This document shows positions 1 to 6,459 of a stretch of DNA of 13,403 nucleotides, one piece after another. Position numbers and translations under genes: made by a program. Location: NCBI GenBank assembly GCA_019637645.1, contig JAHBVH010000121.1:1-13403 (forward strand), given 5' to 3'. The notes beneath the pieces are model-generated. The model made no database searches. It had not been told where the DNA came from and worked only from the letters and a program-made list of their open reading frames with translations. Position 1 is the first letter of the stretch; every line of letters begins with the position of its first letter. The DNA is from Caldilineaceae bacterium (GTDB lineage Bacteria > Chloroflexota > Anaerolineae > Caldilineales > Caldilineaceae).

Positions 1-2
1 AC

Positions 3-407
3 TGGTATGAGCAGGACGTGCTGGTCACCGCGGCGGATGCCACCCAGGAAGCGTTGTTGGCCTTAGCCTTTCAGATCGAAGGCGAGGCCAAGGTCAATAT
101 CGTTAGTAATGGCCAGGTCGATACAGGGTTTATGCTGAATTCCAGCTACATCGTGGGGGGTGATACCAACAGCTTCCGACCACGCGCCGAAGTACTGACT
201 AGCCCCAAGACCGGTCAGCGGGGTATGCATGACACGGTTGCCAGCCCGCCCCCAGTTGCAGACGAAGAAGTTGTTGTCGGTTTTGCGGCGGACTATGCCA
301 TCTACCAGGAGAGCGAACGCCCGTTTCTCTATCCAGCCGCGCAGCGTGTCGCCAGCCAAGCCGCGGGAGTGATTGAAACTGTGGGCAAGAGGTATTTCGG
401 TGATTAA
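3..407 (+). CDS. HK97 gp10-like neck / tail-completion protein, 5' partial
   Basis: The reading frame is open from the left edge (codons for WYEQD precede a GTG at 18), so the true start lies probably upstream of the window and the gene is 5' truncated here. The visible part is a helix rich in Ala/Glu followed by a short VDTGFMLNS segment (about residues 34-42 counting from the GTG), then a beta-rich half ending in a YAIYQE...RPFLYPAA pattern. An 'EGEAK...VDTG' stretch and a C-terminal 'Y..YQE....PFL.PA' motif are characteristic of HK97 gp10-family proteins, which sit at the head-tail joint or help complete the tail. It overlaps the next gene by 8 bases. Family assignment is by motif and gene order; the precise neck position is inferred. 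Confidence 0.8.
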   Translation, partial: WYEQDVLVTAADATQEALLALAFQIEGEAKVNIVSNGQVDTGFMLNSSYIVGGDTNSFRPRAEVLTSPKTGQRGMHDTVASPPPVADEEVVVGFAADYAIYQESERPFLYPAAQRVASQAAGVIETVGKRYFGD

Positions 408-795
408 CAGCCTACAAGTCCTGCGCAGTTACTTAGCCAGTCAAGCCGCCTTAACCACCCTGGTGGGCACACGCCTCTATGCCGGACGGCTCTACCCACC
501 TAAGAATTATCTCCCTGGTCAGCGCGCCATCTGCTTCAATGGCCGTGGTGGGCAGTTGGACTACACGGCTCAGTTACTGCGTGAATCCATGCAGTTCAAG
601 TGTTATGGAGCCGATGCCGTGGATGCCATGAATCTCTATGGCGTGCTGGTAGAAGTGCTGCATGACCAGCAGGGAGCTGGCTTTTGGCACGCCGGGCTAG
701 AGGTTACCGGGTATCCTTTGCAGGAGCCAGAGACCGACTGGCCCTTTGTTCTTGTATTTTTCTCGATCGCGTTTATGACCCAGTTAGGAGAATAG
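400..795 (+). CDS. Tail terminator / tail completion-like protein
   Basis: Predicted 131 residues. The GTG at 400 is preferred over the TTG at 373 because AAGAGG (387-392) lies 7 bases upstream of it and the resulting overlap with the preceding gene is only 8 bases. The protein opens with a helix (INSLQVLRSYLASQAALTTL), continues with VGTRLYAGRLYPP, and then has a beta-rich body ending in a conserved-looking PFVLVFFSIAFM strand. Small proteins with this layout (N-terminal helix, 'G.RiY.g..P', C-terminal 'W.fv...y') between gp10 and the tube protein are tail completion/terminator proteins (DUF3168-like), which cap the tube at the head-proximal end. Assignment rests on size, layout and synteny rather than a diagnostic motif. 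Confidence 0.65.
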   Translation: MINSLQVLRSYLASQAALTTLVGTRLYAGRLYPPKNYLPGQRAICFNGRGGQLDYTAQLLRESMQFKCYGADAVDAMNLYGVLVEVLHDQQGAGFWHAGLEVTGYPLQEPETDWPFVLVFFSIAFMTQLGE

Positions 796-797
796 CG

Positions 798-1394
798 ATG
801 GCAAATGTTGCAAATTTACTGGTTGCTTATGCCAACATCTGGTATGCCCCCGTGGGCGAGGCGTTACCCAACCCCAATAGTGTCGGTGTCGGTGCTGACT
901 GGGGTGGTAACTGGGCGAGTGTGGGGTACACCAATGCCCCCTTTTCCATGGGCTATACTGCCACCACCCGTAAATATTATGTAGAGCAGGAAAATCTGCC
1001 CGTGGCGGAATCCATTGAAGAGACGGCGGCTGATTTTGAAACCCAACTAGCCGAGATTACCGCCGACAACCTCAAGTTGGCGATGGGGGGCAGCAAGAGC
1101 ACCACAGCGGCTGGTGCCTCTCAAGTTGGTTTGGAAGAGCTGCAAGCCGGTGGTGCGACCGCGTTGGATGAATATACCTGGGGTGTGGAGGGGTATCGCA
1201 ATATCAACAATGTTTTGCAGCCTGTGCGCATCCAAATCTGGCGTGGCACCGCCGTTCTCAATGGCCGCCTTACCTTTGCCAAAGGTGAAATGGCCGGCAT
1301 TCCCCTGCGCATTAGTGGCCTCGTCGATGCCTCCAAGCCAGTCGGCCAACGGCTGATCCGCTATCAAGCTGTAACCGAAGCAGCCACTGAATAA
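798..1394 (+). CDS. Major tail tube protein
   Basis: Predicted 198 residues. The ATG at 798 is preceded by AGGAG (786-790) at 7-base spacing and starts 2 bases after the previous stop, so the longer reading from 684 is rejected. The protein begins MANVANLLVAYANIWYAPVG, has a segment likely to be a loop (residues about 30-55), a helix around EETAADFETQLAEI, and a C-terminal beta half with RIQIWRGTAVLNGRLTF and GEMAGIPLRISGLVDAS. This pattern of N-terminal strand, alpha helix around an 'E.tp....' turn and a C-terminal 'a.....ip...alvD' strand is typical of siphovirus tail tube subunits, which stack as hexamers around the tape measure. Position immediately before a frameshifting chaperone gene and the tape measure supports this strongly. 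Confidence 0.8.
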   Translation: MANVANLLVAYANIWYAPVGEALPNPNSVGVGADWGGNWASVGYTNAPFSMGYTATTRKYYVEQENLPVAESIEETAADFETQLAEITADNLKLAMGGSKSTTAAGASQVGLEELQAGGATALDEYTWGVEGYRNINNVLQPVRIQIWRGTAVLNGRLTFAKGEMAGIPLRISGLVDASKPVGQRLIRYQAVTEAATE

Positions 1395-1405
1395 GAAGGG
1401 GAGCC

Positions 1406-1867
1406 ATGAACACAAGAACAGTCCTGCTTGGTGGGCATACCTATGAAATTGAGAAGCAGCGGTTCAAGGCCAACGAAGCGTGGCGGCAGGAAGTGATTGC
1501 CCTGCTGGACCCCTTGCTGGAACAGGTCAAGGGTCTGTCACCCGACCTGGAATTCAATCACCCCTTCGAGATCATTGAGGTAGTGCGACCCCTCTTCTTT
1601 CAGGTGCGCGGGGCCTTTCAAGCGGTGGTAGAACTCCTATTGCGCTATTCCCCAGCCTTGCAAGCAGACCGTGAGCGCATTCTAGAAGCAGCCTATGATG
1701 AAGAACTGCTCGATGCGTTTGTGGTCTGTTTACGACTGGCTTTCGGTTTTTTAGCCAAACTGAGCAGCGTGAGTGGCTTGCTCGCCCCAGCGACTACGCC
1801 GAACTTGCCCGCAGCCAATGGGGATGCTGGGACGACGACCTCAGTATCTGGCAACTCCACGAGCTAG
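1406..1867 (+). CDS. Tail assembly chaperone, zero-frame product (gpG-like)
   Basis: Predicted 153 residues from ATG 1406, with a purine-rich AAGGGGAG Shine-Dalgarno-like run at 1396-1403. The first 116 residues are a mostly helical domain (EIEKQRF, EAWRQEVIALLDPLLEQV, FEIIEVVRPLFFQVRGAFQAVVELL as successive elements). After the TTTTTTA at 1747-1753 the zero-frame product ends in a low-complexity Ala/Thr/Ser/Gly tail of about 37 residues. In long-tailed phages the gene between tube and tape measure makes such a chaperone, which coats the tape measure and recruits tube subunits. The folded part ending near the slippery site while the remaining tail is low-complexity fits a two-product gene like lambda G/GT. 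The role is inferred from position and the frameshift. Confidence 0.8.
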   Translation: MNTRTVLLGGHTYEIEKQRFKANEAWRQEVIALLDPLLEQVKGLSPDLEFNHPFEIIEVVRPLFFQVRGAFQAVVELLLRYSPALQADRERILEAAYDEELLDAFVVCLRLAFGFLAKLSSVSGLLAPATTPNLPAANGDAGTTTSVSGNSTS

Positions 1868-2055
1868 CCGAAAGCTATACGCTGCGTGAACGTTGGCGGG
1901 CACGGCTGCTGGCGCAAGAGATCGCCCTGCTCTTTCGTGGCTTCAATCCGCCGCCGAGCAGCGCAAAATCCGTTCATTATCAACCAGTGGCCGACGATGT
2001 AGCCTTGCAACAGATGGGAATACGGGTAGAAGAAATTGGCAATCCGACTCGGTGA
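1406..2055 (+). CDS. Tail assembly chaperone, -1 frameshift fusion (gpGT-like)
   Basis: Predicted 216-residue product read as 1406-1753 then 1753-2055 in the -1 frame. The -1 frame is open without a stop from the heptamer to TGA 2053-2055, and its translation looks like real protein: SDYAELARSQWG, then WDDDLSIWQLHELAESYTL, then RERWRARLLAQEIALLFRGF. It has no ATG in frame before about 2020 and no convincing start of its own, so independent translation is unlikely. The 'W....d.....L.el......r..a...i....r' flavour resembles the T extension of tail assembly chaperones that contacts the tape measure protein. It ends 20 bases inside the tape measure gene. Calculated from the sequence; expression and frameshift efficiency are not shown. 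Confidence 0.8.
1747..1753 (+). promoter_or_regulatory. Programmed -1 ribosomal frameshift slippery heptamer
   Basis: T TTT TTA is in phase with the chaperone gene (codons TTT 1748-1750 and TTA 1751-1753), matching the X XXY YYZ rule for tandem -1 slippage. After slippage both tRNAs can re-pair on TTT TTT at 1747-1752, and decoding continues at AGC 1753. The same heptamer, as UUUUUUA, is the HIV-1 gag-pol slippery site. Its position, exactly where the zero-frame product turns low-complexity and where the -1 frame opens into a plausible domain, makes chance unlikely. Confidence 0.85.
1762..1783 (+). promoter_or_regulatory. Possible frameshift-stimulating stem-loop
   Basis: GAGCA (1762-1766) pairs with TGCTC (1779-1783), extendable by a G-T wobble on the inside (1767/1778) and a T-G wobble on the outside (1761/1784). 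It begins 8 bases after the slippery heptamer, a spacing typical of stimulatory structures. The stem is short and the loop has about ten bases, so it may be only part of a larger fold or pseudoknot. It may also be fortuitous. Confidence 0.4.
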
Positions 2056-5000
2056 TGTCCTTATTGCCCTGCGTGGTGACAGCAGTCAACTGAAGAATGA
2101 CCTGGCTCAGTCCAAGGGACAGGTGACAAGCTGGGCTACAGGGCTTTCCAGCACCATCACCAAAGCAATGGGTGGGGCCATGTTGGCCGGTGTCGGCGCG
2201 GTCGCGGCTGGCGTCGGCGCGATTGGCGCTGCCGCGTTCAGTGCTGCCAACGACTTTGATGTGGCCACCAAGCAGATGACCAGCCAGCTCAACTTGACCG
2301 AGCAGGGTGCTGAGAATTTCGATGCTACCATGCGCCGGATCTTTGCCAACAATCGTGGGGCGGGGATTGAAGACATTGCGGATAGCTTGGTCAAGGTCGA
2401 ACAAGCCTTTGGCCGACTGGGTGGCACCCAAGGCACTGGGCAGTTGCAGCAAGCGACTGAAGATGCGCTGGCCTTGCGCGACGCCTATGGCGTCGGTGTC
2501 AACGAAAGTGTGGAAGCCGCAGTCGAACTGATGGATAAGTTTGGGCTGACTTCGGAACAGGCGTTTGGCTTTCTGGCTTCGGGTTTTCAGAAGGGGCTCA
2601 ATAGCGCAGACGACTTTCTGGATTCGGTGACCGAGTATTCTACCCAGTTTGCCAACGGTGGAGCCGACGCCACCCAGTTTTTCAGCCTACTAGAATCGGG
2701 CCTCCAGGCCGGTGCGTTGGGGACCGATAAAGCGGCTGATGCGTTCAAGGAATTCCGCTTACGCATCCAAGATGGCTCTAAGCTCACCAACGATGGCTTG
2801 ACCATGTTGGGCTTGAATGCGGAGGAGATGACGAGCAAGCTGGCAAATGGCACCCTGTCGGCAGCCGATGCCTTTGACATGGTGATTACAGCCCTGCGTA
2901 ACACCGAAGATCCGACGCTGCGTATGCAAGCCGGTGTGGCGCTGATCGGCACCCAATTTGAAGACTTAGGCGATAGCGCCGTGGCCAATCTGCGCCTGAC
3001 CCAATTTGCGGTCGATGACTTGACTGAGGCAACCGATGCCTTGAGCACGCAGTATGAAACCCTCCCCCAATTCTTTACGGGATTGCGACGGCGGGCGATT
3101 GTGGCCATCGCGCCCATCGGGGATGCCTTGCTTGACATCGCCAACGCCGCTCTTCCAGCCATTGAAGAGGCGTTCACCGGCGCAGAGCGTGCCATTCAAA
3201 CTTTTATTGCCAACTCAGACTTTGCGTGGACACCGGAATTTAAGCAAATTAAGCTGGGCGATCTCTTTGAATGGGTACAAGGTGCTGGTGTCACCAAACT
3301 GACCCTAGGTGACTTCTTCGATTTCACCACCACACCAGAGTTTACTCAATTCACCTTGGGGGATTTCTTTAGTTTTGCCAGTGATATTGGCGGCACCAAA
3401 GTTAGCTGGGAGGGCCTTTTTGATTTTACCAACAGGCCAGAAGTCACCAAACTCACCCTAGGCGATTTTCTGGCGATTGAGTTGGGTACGGAGACAGACA
3501 AGCTCAATATCGCCGATTACTTCGAGGTAGACTTTAGCAAATCCGGTCAGATCACCAGGCTAACGCTTGGTGACATCTTCAGCTTTGCCACGGGTGAAGA
3601 TGGTACAGCTATCAATATTGCCGATTATTTTACTTTAGACTGGAGTAGCCAAGGGGTAGAAAAGCTGACTGTGGGTGACTTCTTCTCTTTTGCGACGAGC
3701 GATGACGGCGCAAGCAACCTCAATCTTGCCGACTACTTCACGGTCGATTGGGCTAGTGGCGGTGCAATGACCAAGCTCCAGCTTGGGGACCTTATCGGCT
3801 TCGTCAGCAACGAGCAAGGCGCGTCATTGAACCTAGCCGATTACTTCACGCTGGACTGGACGGCCCAAGGGCTAACAAAGCTGACCATTGGCGACCTGCT
3901 TGGGTTTGCTAGCGGTGAGGCGGGCGGCGCACTCAACATCGCTGACTACTTTACGCTGGACTGGACAACTGTCGGTCTAGTAAAACTGAGCCTGGGCGAT
4001 CTATTCGGCTTTGTCACCAATGGCACAACCGGCACGCTGAACATTGCTGATTACTTTACCTTGGACTGGACAGCAGCGGGCTTGTCCAAGCTAACGCTCG
4101 GCGACCTGTTTAGCTTTGCCGCCGCGGGGGATGGCAAGGCATTGAACATTGCTGACTATTTTACCTTGGACTGGACAGCAGCCGGTCTGACAAAGTTGGC
4201 GCTAGGCGACGTGCTTTCCTTTACCAGTGGCGCAGAGGGCAGCGCACTCAACATTGCCGATTACTTCACCCTGGACTGGGCAGCCGGTGCTCTGACAAAG
4301 TTGCGCTTGGGGGATATTTTCACCTTTTCCTTGGGGGAAGAAGGTGGCACGCTCAACATTGCTGATTACTTTACCCTGGACTGGACAGACGCCGGTATCA
4401 CGAAGCTGGAACTTGGCAACTTGTTCGCCTTCTTAGGGGACGGCAACACCTATGATCTAACCTCTCTGTTCAGTTTTGACACCACGAGCCTGGCAACCAT
4501 TACCCTGCGCGACCTTTTCCCCTTCCTGGTAGGCGACAGTTACAGCTTAGCCAATCTGTTCAGCGTCGGCAAGCTGCCTAGCATCAGTTTACGTGACCTC
4601 TTTCCCTTTCTTGGCGAAGGTGGGACATATGACCTGGGGCGTGCATTCAACTTGGATGGCTTACCCAGCTTTGACAGCTTGTTGGCCTTCGAGTGGCCAC
4701 AGCCGCCCCAGACAATGCGCGACCTGCTGGCCTGGACCTGGCCGAACTTTGGGGAGGAACTGCGCACAGAGCTGACTACCTTGCTGGCTTGGGCTTGGCC
4801 GGACGTACCAGATAATATCGCCGCGCTCCTGACCTGGGTCTGGCCAGCTTTCGATACCGCGCTTTCAGGGTTACTCACCAATCTCATGAGCTGGAATTGG
4901 CCGTCATTTAGCAAACCCCTCTGGCTGGATGATCTGCTTGCTTTCAAATGGCCTTCCTTTAGCAAGCCTGGTTGGCTCGATGCCCTGCTGAATTTCCGCT

Positions 5001-5251
5001 GGCCATCATTGCCCACCCCTAGTTGGTTGGGTGGTTCAAGCAATAGCTCCAATAGTGGCTCCCCTAGTATCTACATTCCACCCACCCCAGTTGATGATTT
5101 GGCTTTGGATGGCTACTATCGTACGCGCGCGGCGCACGTGGGTGAACGCACCGCCCCCACGGTCATCATTAACGAAGTCCACATCCACAATGACGCCGAT
5201 GTAGAACTACTCGCCAAGCGGATTGGGCAACGCCTGGCTTATGGAATTTGA
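2036..5251 (+). CDS. Tape measure protein, TP901-type N-terminus with long repeat region
   Basis: Predicted 1071 residues from TTG 2036, overlapping the frameshifted chaperone reading by 20 bases; no strong Shine-Dalgarno is seen, so coupling to chaperone translation is likely. Residues 1-43 are an 'IRLGDVLIALRGDSS' leader and amphipathic helix; 44-71 are a Gly/Ala-rich hydrophobic stretch that could insert into a membrane during DNA entry; about 75-330 resemble the TP901 tape-measure core domain (DFDVATKQMTSQLN, GIEDIADSLVKVEQAFG, GLTSEQAFGFLASGFQKGLN). Residues about 407-997 are aromatic/acidic repeats. The C-terminus (PTVIINEVHIHNDADVELLA) resembles tape measure tails. The protein runs inside the tube and sets its length; at about 0.15 nm per residue, 1071 residues would suggest a tail near 160 nm. 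No lysozyme or peptidase domain is recognisable. Confidence 0.93.
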   Translation: MAIRLGDVLIALRGDSSQLKNDLAQSKGQVTSWATGLSSTITKAMGGAMLAGVGAVAAGVGAIGAAAFSAANDFDVATKQMTSQLNLTEQGAENFDATMRRIFANNRGAGIEDIADSLVKVEQAFGRLGGTQGTGQLQQATEDALALRDAYGVGVNESVEAAVELMDKFGLTSEQAFGFLASGFQKGLNSADDFLDSVTEYSTQFANGGADATQFFSLLESGLQAGALGTDKAADAFKEFRLRIQDGSKLTNDGLTMLGLNAEEMTSKLANGTLSAADAFDMVITALRNTEDPTLRMQAGVALIGTQFEDLGDSAVANLRLTQFAVDDLTEATDALSTQYETLPQFFTGLRRRAIVAIAPIGDALLDIANAALPAIEEAFTGAERAIQTFIANSDFAWTPEFKQIKLGDLFEWVQGAGVTKLTLGDFFDFTTTPEFTQFTLGDFFSFASDIGGTKVSWEGLFDFTNRPEVTKLTLGDFLAIELGTETDKLNIADYFEVDFSKSGQITRLTLGDIFSFATGEDGTAINIADYFTLDWSSQGVEKLTVGDFFSFATSDDGASNLNLADYFTVDWASGGAMTKLQLGDLIGFVSNEQGASLNLADYFTLDWTAQGLTKLTIGDLLGFASGEAGGALNIADYFTLDWTTVGLVKLSLGDLFGFVTNGTTGTLNIADYFTLDWTAAGLSKLTLGDLFSFAAAGDGKALNIADYFTLDWTAAGLTKLALGDVLSFTSGAEGSALNIADYFTLDWAAGALTKLRLGDIFTFSLGEEGGTLNIADYFTLDWTDAGITKLELGNLFAFLGDGNTYDLTSLFSFDTTSLATITLRDLFPFLVGDSYSLANLFSVGKLPSISLRDLFPFLGEGGTYDLGRAFNLDGLPSFDSLLAFEWPQPPQTMRDLLAWTWPNFGEELRTELTTLLAWAWPDVPDNIAALLTWVWPAFDTALSGLLTNLMSWNWPSFSKPLWLDDLLAFKWPSFSKPGWLDALLNFRWPSLPTPSWLGGSSNSSNSGSPSIYIPPTPVDDLALDGYYRTRAAHVGERTAPTVIINEVHIHNDADVELLAKRIGQRLAYGI
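3254..3502 (+). repeat. 17-residue LGD repeat block in the tape measure
   Basis: LGD[LF]F-type motifs begin at residues 407, 424, 441 and 475, with a degenerate copy (WEGLFDF) near 458, giving an exact 51-base (17-residue) spacing. The consensus is K-L-x-L-G-D-x-F-x-F followed by a variable Thr/Pro/Glu link. It is a protein-level repeat: the DNA copies differ at many positions. It precedes and probably seeds the 35-residue array. Confidence 0.85.
3503..4456 (+). repeat. Nine-copy 35-36-residue tandem repeat in the tape measure
   Basis: Copies of a unit starting L-N-[IL]-A-D-Y-F begin at residues 490, 526, 562, 598, 633, 668, 703, 738 and 773. The first three spacings are 36 residues and the rest 35 (108 or 105 bases). 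Each unit joins two related halves: LNIADYFTLDW and L-x-L-G-D-L-F-x-F, linked by 'T-x-x-G-L-T-K' and 'G-x-x-G'. Synonymous codons vary freely between copies (Leu, Asn and Asp codons all alternate), so the copies are old enough to have diverged at silent sites while the aromatic and acidic positions are kept. Confidence 0.9.
4679..5026 (+). repeat. Trp-Pro repeat block in the tape measure
   Basis: Seven copies of L-[LM]-x-[FW]-x-W-P occur at residues 882-997 with spacings of 15, 19, 15, 19, 17 and 17 residues. The mean is again 17. Each motif is followed by a short helix-like link (QTMRD, EELRTELTT, DNIAA, LWLDD, GWLDA). It continues the periodic placement of aromatic residues begun by the LGD and NIADYF blocks, but with Trp-Pro in place of Asp-Phe. 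Confidence 0.85.
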
Positions 5252-5253
5252 CC

Positions 5254-6459
5254 ATGCTCTTACGCATTACAGATGGCACCACCACGGTAATCCTCCATGA
5301 CGACGGCGGCACCCCCAGTGTTGGCCTAGCCGGGGCGCGCTACTTCCCGCGAGAACCGGGCAGTGACGAAACTGTCAACGAGCGTGCCGATGTGGTCTTC
5401 AAAGGTAATACTGAGACGGTACTTAGCACCATTGGCACCATTGAGCGCTTATTGCAAGCGGCTGGCGCGGTGGATACCTACCTTGAATATAGCCGTAATG
5501 GCCTACATATACACCGCTCACCTGTGTTGAGTGGCCGTGTGGTCTGGAGTGAGGCGCGCATCGACCGGCGCATCTATGGAGCAGGTAACACTATTGGCGA
5601 AGTCACCGTGGTATGGGAACGGGCGAACTATTGGGAAGGCAGTGAAACTAACATCGGTTCCTTTACCGTCCGCAATGGTAACAGCGCACCCTACAATGTG
5701 ATTGACCTGCTTCCGGTCAATGGCAACTTGCCCTCACCGGCGAAGGTGCAGATCTACAACAACAATGGGGTGGAGATTGACGCGCGGAACTTCTATGTCA
5801 ACCTTGACGCGTTTGCGGGGATGGCAGGCACGGAACATCTACTGGCGGGTGCAACAGTCAGTTGGGCCGGGGCAATCACCCACAACAACCTGCTCTGGCT
5901 GCTCCCGCTCACTACGTCATTCCTGACCAAAAACGCGGGCAAAGCCGTCCAGGTGATGGCCGCCTATACCACGTTGTCAATGGGCATCTTCCTGCGCGCC
6001 TCACTCTATCGGGCGCGTGATGGGCTCTATGTCCCCATGCAACATGCCAACGAGCACTATGTTAGCGGCCACCTCAATCCGTTAGGGACGCTCACCCTGC
6101 CCAGGGCCGTGACCGCGGGGATTGTGCTGGCGCTTACGGCCTACACCCCGAGCGCTGGCTCCGGCACCTTGTCATTTGTCCAGCTCGTACCAGCAGATGG
6201 CGCGCTCTGGTTAGATCTAGGGGGCTACGGCTGGAAAAGTGAAGAAAGTGTGGTCGAGGAAGGTGCCGCGGCCCACGCCTATGTCGTCAGTGGTTCTGCC
6301 CGCCTCAACCTGGTCAGCCGCAGTGGTGGCCCTTTGTTGCTCTGGCCAGGGCGGCAGAATCGGTTGCATCTGCTCTTTGACGAAGGCAGTGGTACCTATC
6401 AACCGACGCGTACCGCCACGTTGCTTGTCAGCTATCGGCCTCGGAGGGCAACCGTATGA
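5254..6459 (+). CDS. Putative distal tail (Dit-like) protein
   Basis: Predicted 401 residues from ATG 5254, 2 bases after the tape measure stop; a TTG two codons earlier (5248) is an alternative. GGA at 5243-5245 is a weak Shine-Dalgarno at 8-base spacing. Residues 1-130 are beta-rich, with RADVVFKGNTETVLSTIGTIERLL and DTYLEYSRNGLHIHRSPVLSG, then EVTVVWERANYWEG. The C-terminal part (PGRQNRLHLLFDEG to VSYRPRR) resembles the galectin-like or beta-sandwich extension of upper-baseplate/distal tail proteins. Its place right after the tape measure is the standard one for the hexameric ring joining tube to tail tip. It overlaps the next gene by 4 bases (ATGA). No catalytic motif is seen. Family inferred from position and a strand-rich make-up, so moderately confident. 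Confidence 0.65.
   Translation: MLLRITDGTTTVILHDDGGTPSVGLAGARYFPREPGSDETVNERADVVFKGNTETVLSTIGTIERLLQAAGAVDTYLEYSRNGLHIHRSPVLSGRVVWSEARIDRRIYGAGNTIGEVTVVWERANYWEGSETNIGSFTVRNGNSAPYNVIDLLPVNGNLPSPAKVQIYNNNGVEIDARNFYVNLDAFAGMAGTEHLLAGATVSWAGAITHNNLLWLLPLTTSFLTKNAGKAVQVMAAYTTLSMGIFLRASLYRARDGLYVPMQHANEHYVSGHLNPLGTLTLPRAVTAGIVLALTAYTPSAGSGTLSFVQLVPADGALWLDLGGYGWKSEESVVEEGAAAHAYVVSGSARLNLVSRSGGPLLLWPGRQNRLHLLFDEGSGTYQPTRTATLLVSYRPRRATV

Noticed and set aside
684..797. Upstream extension of the tube protein to an in-frame start at 684
   Set aside because: It would overlap the tail terminator gene by over 100 bases; the ATG at 798 has AGGAG at ideal spacing and gives a normal N-terminus.
1893..2093. 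Small third-frame open reading between chaperone and tape measure
   Set aside because: The -1 frame across the same bases has far better protein character and is explained by the frameshift.
3254..4456. CRISPR-like or DNA-level direct repeats
   Set aside because: The periodicity is in the protein: units are in frame, uninterrupted by spacers, and differ at silent positions.
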